Positions 20,107 through 30,679 of a stretch of DNA of 64,000 nucleotides are shown in pieces (position 1 is the first letter of the stretch; every line of letters starts with the position of its first letter). The DNA lies in the NCBI GenBank assembly GCA_947652115.1, contig OX393565.1:6241881-6305880 (forward strand), written 5' to 3'. The translations under genes were made by a program, and so were the position numbers. The notes beneath the pieces are model-generated. The model saw only the letters and a list, made by a program, of their open reading frames with translations. It was not told where the DNA came from and did no database searches. This stretch comes from Blastomussa wellsi (lineage: Eukaryota; Cnidaria; Anthozoa; Scleractinia; Plerogyridae).

Positions 20107-20469
20107 GAAGAACTTGACCAAGCTTCAGTTGCAACACTCCTCACCAGGGTCCAGTGCCCAGGGGACCGGTTTCCGACTACAACGGTCCCTGCAACCAAAA
20201 ACACGAAAGCACCAAAACCAAAGCTGATTTTTGTCAAGCCGATGGAGGAAGCAATTGAAGAGATTAAGCAGAAAGAAAAGGAGGAGTCGCCCCAAGCAGA
20301 TGGATGTTCGACTCCGATTGCAAGCCATGACGCCCAAACGTCCGAAGAACAGGAAAATAAGAAGAAACCTCCAAAACCTCGGCTGATTTTCGTAAAGCCA
20401 GCGAAGGAAGCAATTGAAAATATTAAGCAGCCTAGTACACTCGCAACAACTGTAGAATCACTTTCTTAA
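20107..20469 (+). CDS. receptor gene exon 7: tail with duplicated motif
   Basis: Residues 472-591, ending TAA at 20467-20469. Two near-identical copies of a motif, PKP(K/R)LIFVKPxxEAIExIKQ, occur at residues 506-526 and 559-579 (20209-20271 and 20368-20430), separated by a charged linker. A weaker parallel, VATLLTRVQCPGD, echoes EMVVRCPEND of exon 5. The conserved spacing suggests a docking peptide present twice. Acceptor TTTAATCTGACAG. Confidence 0.75.
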   Translation, partial: EELDQASVATLLTRVQCPGDRFPTTTVPATKNTKAPKPKLIFVKPMEEAIEEIKQKEKEESPQADGCSTPIASHDAQTSEEQENKKKPPKPRLIFVKPAKEAIENIKQPSTLATTVESLS

Positions 20470-20811
20470 ACGTGTGTGTAACCAATAGGGGGATTCATGC
20501 AATCGTCATTGTTTACCTATTTTCTCATTAGCATACGGCTTGGCGTACAGAAGGCAACATGTTAGATATGAATGGACTCCAAACAGTTTAAGAGCTAGTG
20601 AAATTTAGTAGATGGTGAAATGTTCAGCTCTTTGCGTGTAATATTCAAGGAGAAATTGTCTTTCAAAAGCTCCAAAATTTTTGGGTGGCAAAAGCGCTAA
20701 TGAGCTCCAATAAATTAACACTACTGAAAATACACGATACTCCCAAATATTTACATATACAACACTAGTTAACGTTTACCTACAATACAATATCTGTTCG
20801 CAGTAATAGCC
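20470..20811 (+). other. 3' UTR and flank of the receptor gene
   Basis: A poly(A) signal AATAAA lies at 20709-20714, giving a 3' UTR of about 250 nt. The 3' end of the minus-strand LINE follows directly and may overlap. Confidence 0.5.
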
Positions 20812-22261
20812 TTAAGTTTTAATTTGTTTTACAATCGCTTGCTGGTATATACGTATAATTACAATTTTAATTTTTACCCACATAAATTTATAGATATTAT
20901 CATTTGACGCTGCTCCAGTTTTGAGGCTGTTGTAACATGCCAGAAAGACAGAGAAATGATTTATTTCAAGGGACAAGTTGCGCGTCCTACAGGACCATAT
21001 ATAATATCTTGCCACAAGAAAATTAAAATTAAGTTTCTGTTTATTGTTTAATGTGTCTGACCTTAGGCCTAATATTATATCTAAAGAAAGGTCATAAGTT
21101 CTCGATACAAGATTTTGGCTTACAAGAAGCTCCTTAAAGTTTTGCCAAAAAGTAGAGACAACTCTGCAGGACCAGAAAAGATGATTTAGACTTTCCTTTT
21201 CAGTTTTGCAGAAGCTACAGAGATCATTACCTTTCATTCCTACTTTTTTTAAGAAAATCATTAGTCGCCAGTCGTCTATGCAGCAATTTGAAATATAATT
21301 TGTTTTGTAGATTTTGTACACTGGAAAGAGAGCTGGTATGCCGCTGCCCAATCTATTGGTTTATGTGCTTCAAAGGCACAGTCCGTAGCCCATTTTTCTT
21401 GATTATTGGAGGGACACTTGTTTAAGACCAATAAAGTTTTTATAAGCCAATCTACTTGATTTACTTCCTTTCATAAATTTCCCATAAAAGCTTTCGTATT
21501 GAATATTTGCATTGTTATGTAACGAAACTTATAATTTTTAAAGCAGATAACAGCCCTTAAAAAGCAAGATAATTTGTTTTAGAGATGTCATAGCAATCTT
21601 TGACTTCAGGGAAGGATAGGAAGGTATCTGGATCTTTCATCAAATGCGAAACTCTGTTAATTCCTTTTTGCAGCTATACTTCGTAGAAGATTGGTCTGTT
21701 ACCAATTCTTATAAGGGAGTTGTGCCAAAGGCCCTGAGAGCGAAACTGTTCTATAGACTTAATGTTATTCTTGAAAGTTATTTCAGACAAGATATTTAAG
21801 ATCTCCACAATAAAGGGATATGATGAATTGACATACTTTGACAAGTCGCCTTTGCTAAGGTTGCCGCTGAACAAGGCTCTACCACCGTAATTCCGGAGTT
21901 CCCATGATTATTAACGTCAGCATATTTTTTGGCCCAAGTTGTTTTCAATCCTTTACTGAAGGATTCAGTATCAATCACGTTTAAACCGCCATTTTCATAG
22001 TCGTTAATCATTACTTCCCTCTTGACTTTGTCGCCTTTGCCGTTCCATACGAAGTTATAGAAGAGACTATTGATTTCCCTCAAGGCACGGTGATTAGTCG
22101 TGAGAGGAGAAAAATGTATACAAGTTGAGACGCAATTAAACTTTTTAAAACAGTAATTTTGCCAAACAGGGTAAGCCGACGACACTCCCAGCAGCTTAGG
22201 ACATTTTTTATTTTTATTAATTTTTCGTTATAGTTCAGCTCTGCGGTTAGGTCAGGATTAG

Positions 22262-22306
<45 letters not shown>

Positions 22307-22960
22307 GTATAACAATATAATTTTGTTTTATCAACTGGGTTGATAATGTCAATTAGCCACCGTAAAGAGATTCAAGAGCTGACGTTTCGAGCGTTAGCCC
22401 TTCGTCGAGAACCATACTCCAAGAGCTTTGGTCTTCCCCTTCACTCATTTTAAGTCTCTTTCTGAGCATAAATGTTCTTCATTTGCGGCATTAACACCGA
22501 TGCAAGGGGCTTCCGTTTTTTTTTTTGTGTGTCATTTAATTTACAGCCAGATATCAATTGAAAATTATCTAACGTATGCAGAGAAGATATAAGAGATTCC
22601 TTGGAACCATTTAGAATTAAAGTGGTGTCATCCACATACTGGCCAAGTTTTATTTCATTTCCATTAACAAAGATGCCTTTGACATTTTGGTTTTTCCTTA
22701 TTGCATCCGCTAGAACCTCAACACAGAGAACAAAACATAGGGAGAAGGGGGGCAACCCTGCCTCACTCCTCTTCCGAGCTTAAAAAAGTCGCTGGCCCAG
22801 CCATTATTGAGGATGCAACTTTCTGTGTTATGGTAGCATAGTTTCATCCAGTTAATTAGTGATTGGCCAAAGTTGTAATATTTAAATGTTTTCAGAATGA
22901 AAGGCCACTGTGCCTTTTTGCTGTTAGTGGCCTTTTGAATTATAAATACAGAGTCTGCTG
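20812..22960 (-). pseudogene. L1/Tx1-like LINE ORF2 remnant
   Basis: Read on the minus strand it starts in the RT palm (WPFILKTFKYYNFGQSLINW, RGVRQGCPPSPY). It continues through the catalytic YVDDT (plus-strand 22621-22644, where YADDT is usual), PIKALGVW-like sequence, INDYENGGLNVIDTES, and the zinc-binding CSFCKTEKESLNHLFWSC near 21170-21230. Several frameshifts and stops break the frame, and a 145-bp Penelope terminus interrupts it at about 22263-22407. 5'-truncated and dead; no target duplication found. Its C-terminal architecture matches the remnant at 3654-5320. Confidence 0.7.
22263..22407 (-). mobile_element. Penelope 3' terminal segment with hammerhead-like core
   Basis: On the minus strand it begins CGACGAAGGGCTAACGCTCG-AAACGTC, a hammerhead-like core (GACGA, stem II, GAAAC, GTC), and ends TTTCTTTAGAAACTTACCCC. 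It lies cleanly between two LINE stretches whose translations continue across it (KALGVW before, NPDLTAELNYNEKL after). No protein is encoded. I infer a Penelope-type end from the hammerhead-like core and the general look of the unit. Confidence 0.5.
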
Positions 22961-25900
22961 GTCGGGGTCTGGGAAGGTGTAGGACGGTTTCCGAAAATTT
23001 TTCACATCCAGACCTCGCAAAACCCACCGCGCATAACTATTTTCATTTCCAGACCTCTTACTAACAGATCGCGTGTTTAAAATTCAAACTAAATGATTGA
23101 GCTACAACAAAAAAGGTGCTTAGCACGAAAAATTTAATAGTTTCTCTAATTTGATTTAAGGGTCCCCTGTGAACGAACGTGTGACGTTGAAACGTGTACC
23201 AGTGTAAAACACAGACAACCCAAGCTAATAAGATCCACAGTTACCTCAATTTATGAGGTTTTGTATCGCGACGAAACAATTTTGTTTTACGAGGAAAAAA
23301 TTGGAATATTTTATGAATAAATTGACTTATACTATTGCTGTGTTGTTTTCTTTGTTCTTTGCATGTTTCTCAGGCTGATTAGAAATAATTTCGCTGAGCT
23401 ACAGCTTTGCGAAAATTTCGAACACGTGTACTTATTAAATATACCCAAAACGGGAAACAATTTCCGACCGTATCGATCGTCGAGGGTCGATATCCTCCAG
23501 TAAATGGGTTAACTCTATTGAAAATGTCCACTTGCGTTGTTCCTTGGGTTCCGAGTGCTGTACCGAAGTGCTGAAAAATCCTCCAAAGTGTGACCATTGC
23601 GTTTCTTGTTATGTTTACCCGGTTGAACCACATACAAAATGGGGCCAAGTCGACAAAATCGACCTTAGAGAGGGAGGCGCATGAAGAAAGACGTCACATG
23701 CCTCAGTGTTAGGGCGTAATAAACAATAAAAGATTCTGGTGCATGTAGTGCTGGAATTTGTTTACTGTGCGATAATAAAACTAAAAGGAACGTAATAGCT
23801 ACACGTGCGGAGCCACAGCCTGGCCAACGAGAGCATACTCTAACATACTCCATGGTTGCTATAAAAAGAAAAAGAACTGCTATAAAAAGCGAAAGGAAGT
23901 TATACATTTCATTTTCTGGATGTGAACGTGACGTTCTAATTACATTTTGAAGCAACCTGAGGGGTAGTTGTTCGAACTTCCGGTGTCAGTGGCGATTTAA
24001 GAAGAGCTCTGGTCGAAGCACGCGATTTGCATTCTTTTCTATCAGTTCATGTTGATTAATGTCATTTCAAGGTTTCCTTTAATATTAAGGCATTTATGAC
24101 TTTACTCATGGTATCTAAGCCCTTTAATGCTCATATTTCCTGAGCTTTTAGCAGGAAAATATCCCATAAGGTGAATATTTTAAGAGGAACACTTAATTCC
24201 TTCTGGTTAAATGAGTAAATTTTGGCTTTAAATTAACATTCTTGATGGGCTGCAATAACATTATGTTCCACTTGAAGCGTATCCGGAGTTACAAGTAAAT
24301 ATATATGGGATTACCACCCAGTGGTATGAACGTGTGCTCGTGTTTTTTGAAGGCGTGCAATAATGTCGTTTTAACAATCCAACTGTTCAAAATGCATTAG
24401 CCTTAGTGCGCTTAGCATTAGCAAAAACTGCCGTTATTAATTAGTAGGGCTGTTGAGCCAGATTAGTCAATACTGTATTCAACCTTCGGATGAGATTTTA
24501 CGAAACTGCTAAAAAAAGGCCTATTCATTTTTTTTTAATATTCCGGTCTGGCCAGGCAGTCCTGACTATATTGTTAACGCCCGCAGTTTAAAGTGATTTT
24601 ACAGCAAGTATGGCTTTTGCGAACTAAACGGCGGCCCCAGATACTCTTTTCGTGCAAGTTCTTTAGCATGCACGAAGACAATGCAAGACCAGAACAGCAA
24701 CTCATAAACATCCAGTGATCTCAAAACAGGCCAGGAAGTGCATTTAAATAACTGCATATGCAGAAAAGAAGGAAACTGTTTTAATTAATTTATGGTCACT
24801 GCCAAGAAAGTCGATCAGAGTCATCCTAATTTAGAATTTGTCCAAATGGCTTGGCCGGGTGTAGCTTATTGAGGAAACTCGTGCAGTTTATGGCACGACC
24901 TTTGAAGAACCAGTCGAAGGGCTTCCGATTATGTTTCATACGGTCACAAATAGCACATGTATTCATCCACGAGTACTTTAAAATTATCATGAGATCTTGG
25001 TGGTTTTGGAATGTGACATCACCTCTGAGTGACTTTGAACAGAAGCTAAATTTTTGCCTCAACTGGATATGGCAAAGTCAACGATTGCTTGGAAATTATT
25101 AGACGTAGCATGAGTTATGCTTTAATTACTCTACTCCTCTTATAGTGGACCGGAGTACATATAGTGCACCAGAAAAATAAAAATATCTCAGGACATTTGC
25201 ACTCCATAAGATATGGGCTGTGCTTATTTATTTCTCTTGATCACGAGGTGGAAAGAAGATATTTACGTTGGGTAGAAATTTCTTTGCGTATAATATTGGT
25301 ATAAATGTTTGCTTGTCATTATATTGCAGTTTGAATCACCCTTCAGGCTCACCAAAAAGACTGCAAGATTCGTAAATTTATACAGCGACAATACATACTT
25401 GAGGTCATTCCACAGAAATAGAACCGACACTGAGATTTTTTCAAACTTTGCCTATCGATTGTTTATGTTACAGATTTTGAAATAAAAATGGCGCCAAACT
25501 TTTAACAACAACTTCAATCGCTCAAACTGTTTACAGTCTATGGTGCTGTTAGTTCTCAGAAATAAGCAACAAAATCATCAAATTCGTTTTCAAGATGAAT
25601 ATGGATCCGGATTGAATTAATCTGTGAAGGGAAAACACCAAAGTTTGACATGAAACTCGTTGAATGGAATCGTTTAATTTTGCCGTGTTCTGCCGAGGCA
25701 CCGCGAGTGGACTGAACTTTGTTTTACTTCTGGTTTTCGCACTTATGTCCTTATGTACCATTAGTTTTGGCGAAAGCACACGCATGCCCGCCATGTTGAC
25801 GAATGTGACGGTTTTGACGAATGTGACGAATATCGAATATGGCGAAACGTATCCATATTAGCTTAACTCATGCATCCCTGCCATGACTGTTTTGAAATAT

Positions 25901-26139
25901 TGCAAAACAAAATGATGACATACATGCATGCCTCACTAAACTGAAAAAAAGTGCATGCATTTTCTAAGATTGTTCTTAATATGAAGGTGGATGTAACATT
26001 CGCTATGAAACGAAAACCCATAAGAATCATGTTAATATTTTCATGGCATATCGGAATCCACAGCATTTTCAAAGACTTTCCTACAAACAATTTTAACGAA
26101 CAACAGTGTATCAATGTGTCGAATTCCCCGCCATTGTGA
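22961..26139. other. non-coding, no gene seen
   Basis: About 3.2 kb of AT-rich DNA with frames up to roughly 95 codons on either strand, none with splice context, domain motifs or repetitive-element homology that I can recognise. One plus frame at 25664-25861 looks like a signal peptide plus a short NVT repeat, but it is unsupported. Confidence 0.45.
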
Positions 26140-26417
26140 TACCTACCTCTCGAGCTCATTCCCTCGAAAGTCGACCTCAAATGGCCAAATGTCATCAAAT
26201 TCGCCATTTTCGTGAAATTCGCCGCCTTCGTGGTACCTACCTCTCGAGCTCAGTCATTCCCTCGAATGCCGACCTTTGGCGAAATGTCGTCTATTTTGCC
26301 ATTTTCGTCGAATTCGTCGCCTTCTGTTACCTACCTCGCGAGCTAATTCCCTCGGATGTCGACGTTTGGCGAAATGTCGTCAAATTAGGCAATTTCGTCA
26401 AATTCGCTGCCTTCTGT
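26140..26417 (+). repeat. 94-bp minisatellite, three copies
   Basis: Units start at 26140, 26234 and 26328, each opening TACCTACCTC(T/G)CGAGCT, followed by CATTCCCTCG, a CGACC/CGACG phrase and AAATGTCGTCAAATT. Copies are diverged by many substitutions, so it is old. It lies about 280 bp left of the Gypsy insertion. Confidence 0.7.
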
Positions 26418-26700
26418 CGAATAATTTTTTATTTCAGGTTCGCTCGCACTTTTACTCCGTGAAAACAAGAATTTCTTCATCACATTGGCAAAGTTTTGTG
26501 CAGACTTACGTCTATTTGCTAAATCTACAAAACATCCCAAGAAATAGATGCGTGTTATCAGTGAGGCGTTTTCGGATTGCCTTAAGCTTACAGAAAATAT
26601 TTTCATCCATCATCCATGTTAAACGGCCGTTCGGTATTTAGCCGGTGTCCTCCATTAGCCGTGACCCAGGTACAGAGTGAGTCAAACGGGGTCTTGTATA

Positions 26701-26818
26701 TGTCATGTTTAAGTTAATTAGCATAATTAGCATACATTATGTTGCACGTGCTTTGTTGTGTAATAAAGAATTCAACATGGCGCTGAGTGCGTAGTCTCAC
26801 TGTGTAGTAAACATTACA
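26701..26818 (+). repeat. left LTR (118 bp)
   Basis: Starts TGTCATG and ends CATTACA (TG...CA). It contains a poly(A) signal AATAAA at 26762-26767 and a TTAGCATAATTAGCAT direct repeat. It is identical to the right LTR over its full length. Very short for a Gypsy LTR; no clear TATA box. Confidence 0.92.
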
Positions 26819-26830
26819 TGGTACCAGGAG
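26819..26830 (+). promoter_or_regulatory. primer binding site
   Basis: TGGTACCAGGAG immediately follows the left LTR. TGG pairs with a tRNA CCA end. The first five bases match the initiator Met tRNA 3' end, but the remainder only partly, so the primer tRNA is uncertain. Confidence 0.65.
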
Positions 26831-26834
26831 TAAA

Positions 26835-29800
26835 ATGGATTCGTTCAAGCCACCGGAAGCTTTGTCGCTTCAAGGAAATCCTAGTGAAACCTGGAGAAGA
26901 TGGATTCAACGGTTCGACCTCTATTTGACGGCGTCTGGAAAGATTAAAGAGGTTGAGAAAGTTCAGTGCGCGATCCTGCTTCACGTGATCGGTGAAGAAG
27001 CGCTCGAAATCTATAATACCTTCAAATTCGCAACTGGCGAGGATCCAGCCAAGATTTCAGTTCTAAAGAAGAAGTTTGAGGACTATGTCAACCCAAGAAA
27101 GAACACTGTGTTCGAAAGATACCGATTTTGGGAGTACAAACAGCAAGAAGGCGAGACGATTGACCAGTTCATCACCGAGCTGAAAACACGCGCGAAGTCC
27201 TGCGAATTCGGCGAACAGCATAACAGCATGATCCGAGACCGAATTGTGTTTGGCGTGAGAGATACCCGACTGAAAGAGCGGTTGCTCCGTGAATCATCAG
27301 AGCTAACACTGGAGAAAGCAGCAAGTATTTGCAGAGCGGGTGAAGCAAGCACAACTCAAATAAAGGAATTGGAAGATTCTGACAAGAGCGTTCCAGTACA
27401 TTGGGTCGGAAACAAATTCAACTCAAGGCGTCCAAAACCGCCGCGTTCAAAATTACCGTTCAACTGTTCGAAGTGTGGCACTAAACATCAACCAAGGTCC
27501 TGTCCTGCGTTTGGAAAGATTTGTCTCGCCTGTAAAGGGAAGGATCACTTCGCAAAAGTTTGTCCACAAATGAAATTTCCCGTACACTTAGTCACTCCGA
27601 GCGATCAAGGCGCCATTGGTGGAGTCGAGCCTGAAAGGCCGTCAGATCATGGGGAACAAGAATTATTTATCGGAACTGTGACTCGAGCATCGCCAGTCGA
27701 AGGCTCGGCTTGGTTTACGAGCTTACGCGTCGGTGGAACACCGATCAAATTCAAACTGGATACAGGAGCAGAAGCGAATGTTTTGCCACTCAGTGTTTAC
27801 TCGAAGCTTAGGAATAAGCCGCCGCTGTCGGATACCAGCGTTGTTCTCTCGTCGTATGGAGACTTCAAGGTGAAACCTCTCGGAACACTGAACTTAAACT
27901 GTGAAGCTGTTGGAATGAATGAAAACCTGTCATGTTTTGTCGCCGCTGTCGAGTCACCGCCGATTTTAGGACTTTCAGCTTGCCAGAAATTAAATTTGGT
28001 TCGAAAGGTAGAAAGTGTTTCCCAGGCCGCCCTAACAAAGGAAGAAATTCTTGCCAAGTTTCCTGATGTCTTTACTGGTTTGGGCTGCATGGAAGGCAGT
28101 TATCACATCGAGCTGGATGACACTGTTGAGCCAGTCATTCACCCACCACGGAGAGTGCCGTATAGCCTGCTTGAGAAGCTGAAAGAAAAGCTCCACGAGC
28201 TCGAGGAGAAAGATATTATTCAGAAAGTTGACAGACCCACTCCTTGGGTTAACAGTCTCGTTATTGTAGAGAAACGTGATGGGTCTCTGCGGCTCTGCTT
28301 AGATCCACGAGATCTCAACAAAGCAATTCGCCGAGAGCACCACAGGATTCCAACTGCAGAAGACGTAGCAAGTCGTCTAAGTGGCAAGAAAGTGTTCTCC
28401 ATAGTGGATGAGAAGGATGGGTTTTGGCAGGTGTGCTTAGATGACGAAAGCTCCCACCTTTGCACATTCAACACTCCATATGGCCGCTATCGCTTTAAGA
28501 GGATGCCATTTGGTATCAGCTCTGCACCAGAGGTCTTTCAGAAAAAGAATGAAGCCATATTTGGAGACATTGATGGTGTAGAAGTCATCTTTGATGACAT
28601 AATTGTTGCTGCTCAAGATGATCAGGAGCATGATGAGATCATGGGAAAGCTTTTGCAAAGAGCCCAAGAAGCGAATGTCAAGTTCAATTCAGCAAAGCTC
28701 CAGTACAAAGTCAGTGAAGTCAAGTACATTGTGTCTGAATCTGGATTGAAACCTGATGATGAGAAAGTGCGAGCCATAATCCAAATGCCACCACCCCAGA
28801 ACAGAGAAGAGCTGCAGAGATTCCTGGGAATGGTGAACTATTTTTCTCAGTTTATTCCCAATCAGTCTGAAATTACTGCACCCTTGCGAAGTCTGTTGAA
28901 AAAAGATGCAGCCTGGATTTGGTCACATGAACACACACTGGCAGTGGAGCATTTGAAGGATGTCCTGTCAAGTCAGCCTGTTTTAAAGTTCTTTGACCCA
29001 TCGAAGCCAGTAAAGCTGCAAGTAGATGCTTCTAAGTCAGGACTAGGAGCCTGCATTCTCCAGAATGGACACCCAATCGCCTATGCATCAAGATTTCTCA
29101 CCCAAGCGGAGGGTCATTATGCGCAAATAGAGAAGGAACTTCTCGCAGTGGTTTTTGGCTGCGAGCGATTCAATCAGTATGTTTATGGTAGACCAGTAGA
29201 TGTTATGTCAGACCACAAACCCCTTGTCTCAATCACAAAGAAGCCACTGGTCAGTTCTTCTCCGAGACTTCAACGCCTGCTTTTGAGACTTCAGAAATAT
29301 GAAGTCAACGTCACCTATGTCCCTGGCAAGTACATGTATGTAGCAGACACTCTCTCAAGAGCCTATCTGGATGAACAGCCCACAGATACTGATTTGAATG
29401 ATGATGCAGAGGTGATGGTTCATAGTCTTATCACCAATCTTCCCATGTCAAAAGAGAAACTGGCACAAATGAAGTCTGCTACAGCTCAAGACGAAGACTT
29501 TCAGATGTTAAGTAAAGTTGTGAAGAATGGTTGGCCTTTCCATAGAAGCCAATTGCCCGCAGCAGTTGCCCATTACTGGAATCTACGTGGTGAGATTCAT
29601 GAAGCAGAAGGTCTGTTGTTCCTTGGCCAGAGGCTCATTATCCCACAAGCGATGAGACAAGAAGTTCTAAATTGTATCCAAAATTTTGCAAGCGAATGGG
29701 GATTTGAAGTCTGTACATCAAGCCCAAGGTACCCACAGTCAAATGGAATGAGTGAGAAGGCAATTAAGACTATCAAACACTTACTTAGGAAGGCTTGTGA

Positions 29801-30197
29801 AGATGGTAATGACCCCTACTTAGCTCTCCTAGAGTACAGAAACACACCTATTTCTGGACTGAAGGAGTCCCCTGCCCAGCTGCTAATGAGTCGCATGTTG
29901 AAGTCTAAATTACCTACCGTAGAGAGTCTCTTGCAACCTCAAGTGGTTGAGAACCCCCAGCAGGAGCTGCAACAACGGAGTGATAAGCAGAAGATGTACT
30001 ATGACCGGAATGCCAAACCGCTGCCAGTGATCAAGGAAGGTGAAACAGCTAGAATAAGAAAAGGAAAGACTTGGGAGCCTGCTATTGTTACTGCACAGCA
30101 TACTGCCCCAAGATCATTCATGGTTACAACACCTGATGGTACTGCCTACCGACGAAACCGTCGTCACCTGCTCCCAACAGAAGAATCACCCCAGTGA
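26835..30197 (+). CDS. Gypsy Gag-Pol polyprotein lacking the integrase core
   Basis: 1120 residues from the ATG four bases after the PBS. Gag capsid-like region 1-200; two cysteine knuckles about 211-243 (CSKCGTKHQPRSC, CLACKGKDHFAKVC); aspartic protease DTGA at 309-312; reverse transcriptase about 440-640 with FDD at 586-588 in place of the usual YxDD; RNase H with D731, E766/E768 and D793 (DASKSGLGA, SDHKP). In the integrase, the sequence jumps at residue 949/950 (about 29681) from the start of the N-terminal zinc region straight to NFASEWGFE, just before the last catalytic E974. The HHCC zinc finger and both catalytic aspartates are therefore lost without shifting the frame. Everything else is open. 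Confidence 0.92.
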   Translation: MDSFKPPEALSLQGNPSETWRRWIQRFDLYLTASGKIKEVEKVQCAILLHVIGEEALEIYNTFKFATGEDPAKISVLKKKFEDYVNPRKNTVFERYRFWEYKQQEGETIDQFITELKTRAKSCEFGEQHNSMIRDRIVFGVRDTRLKERLLRESSELTLEKAASICRAGEASTTQIKELEDSDKSVPVHWVGNKFNSRRPKPPRSKLPFNCSKCGTKHQPRSCPAFGKICLACKGKDHFAKVCPQMKFPVHLVTPSDQGAIGGVEPERPSDHGEQELFIGTVTRASPVEGSAWFTSLRVGGTPIKFKLDTGAEANVLPLSVYSKLRNKPPLSDTSVVLSSYGDFKVKPLGTLNLNCEAVGMNENLSCFVAAVESPPILGLSACQKLNLVRKVESVSQAALTKEEILAKFPDVFTGLGCMEGSYHIELDDTVEPVIHPPRRVPYSLLEKLKEKLHELEEKDIIQKVDRPTPWVNSLVIVEKRDGSLRLCLDPRDLNKAIRREHHRIPTAEDVASRLSGKKVFSIVDEKDGFWQVCLDDESSHLCTFNTPYGRYRFKRMPFGISSAPEVFQKKNEAIFGDIDGVEVIFDDIIVAAQDDQEHDEIMGKLLQRAQEANVKFNSAKLQYKVSEVKYIVSESGLKPDDEKVRAIIQMPPPQNREELQRFLGMVNYFSQFIPNQSEITAPLRSLLKKDAAWIWSHEHTLAVEHLKDVLSSQPVLKFFDPSKPVKLQVDASKSGLGACILQNGHPIAYASRFLTQAEGHYAQIEKELLAVVFGCERFNQYVYGRPVDVMSDHKPLVSITKKPLVSSSPRLQRLLLRLQKYEVNVTYVPGKYMYVADTLSRAYLDEQPTDTDLNDDAEVMVHSLITNLPMSKEKLAQMKSATAQDEDFQMLSKVVKNGWPFHRSQLPAAVAHYWNLRGEIHEAEGLLFLGQRLIIPQAMRQEVLNCIQNFASEWGFEVCTSSPRYPQSNGMSEKAIKTIKHLLRKACEDGNDPYLALLEYRNTPISGLKESPAQLLMSRMLKSKLPTVESLLQPQVVENPQQELQQRSDKQKMYYDRNAKPLPVIKEGETARIRKGKTWEPAIVTAQHTAPRSFMVTTPDGTAYRRNRRHLLPTEESPQ

Positions 30198-30400
30198 TTG
30201 CTGGACCTGCTATTGATCTGCCAGGCACACCCTCAACAGTAGCCGAACCGCTAGCTAGTGTCACCCCACCTGATGGTGACATCTCTTCCCTGGACTCGTC
30301 CAACCAACACAGTCCTCAACAAACACCTCCCAAGTGTACCTCCAGTGGCCGGACTGTCAGACTGCCAGCAAGATTCAGAGAGGACTATGTTATGAACTGA
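30194..30400 (+). pseudogene. frameshifted C-terminal tail of the Gypsy polyprotein
   Basis: After the Pol stop, a second frame overlaps by a few bases and encodes about 68 residues, Pro/Ser/Thr-rich, ending TVRLPARFREDYVMN, the sort of tail found at the end of this type of integrase. The shift occurs at a C4 run near 30189-30192; one lost C would separate it from the main frame. It is probably part of the ancestral polyprotein. Confidence 0.6.
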
Positions 30401-30668
30401 ACTGTTTGCACTCAGTGACCAGATATTGAACAATGTTGTTTTTGACTTTATTACTTGTGATGGCCTTAACATTTGCTTACCATTAGGTCATGTTATGCGT
30501 TGCTATGGAGAGTTTCTTATGTGCATTTAGCAGTGATAACCGTGTGGAACAGACACTGATTTCTAGCAATATTTATGGATTGTTGTCACAAACTTCGTTT
30601 ACCTACTTTGTTTTGTTTTCTTTGCTTTATTATTTTCTTTTTCATTTCTTTTTGTATTCTTCGTTGTT

Positions 30669-30679
30669 GGAAAGGAAGA
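30669..30679 (+). promoter_or_regulatory. polypurine tract
   Basis: GGAAAGGAAGA sits directly against the right LTR (30680), the normal place for plus-strand priming of LTR elements. Confidence 0.7.

Larger units (their letters stand above)
11279..20469 (+). other. 7-exon gene for a novel IPT/TIG-type type I membrane protein
   Basis: Seven exons join in frame at canonical GT/AG sites into a 591-residue protein: 11279-11345, 15020-15286, 15890-16162, 16526-16885, 18570-18784, 19359-19589, 20107-20469. Introns 1-4 are all phase 1 and the last two phase 0, so exons 2, 3 and 4 are symmetrical modules. Layout: signal peptide 1-22; two IPT/TIG-like modules (23-111, 112-202); a third beta-rich module (203-322) with four cysteines; membrane helix about 330-352; basic stop-transfer RHRRTRR; acidic tail to 591 with a duplicated motif (506-526, 559-579). 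It should sit in the plasma membrane as an adhesion protein or receptor. I do not recognise the family. More exons inside the 3.7-kb intron 1 cannot be excluded. An AATAAA lies at 20709-20714. Confidence 0.75.

Noticed and set aside
25664..25861. Signal-peptide-like frame with an NVT repeat
   Set aside because: The hydrophobic stretch is attractive but the frame is only 65 codons, the tail is a short DNA repeat, and no splice or poly(A) context was found.
26106..26641. Overlapping frames of 118-121 codons
   Set aside because: They translate the 94-bp minisatellite; the repeated peptide phrases come from the tandem DNA repeat.
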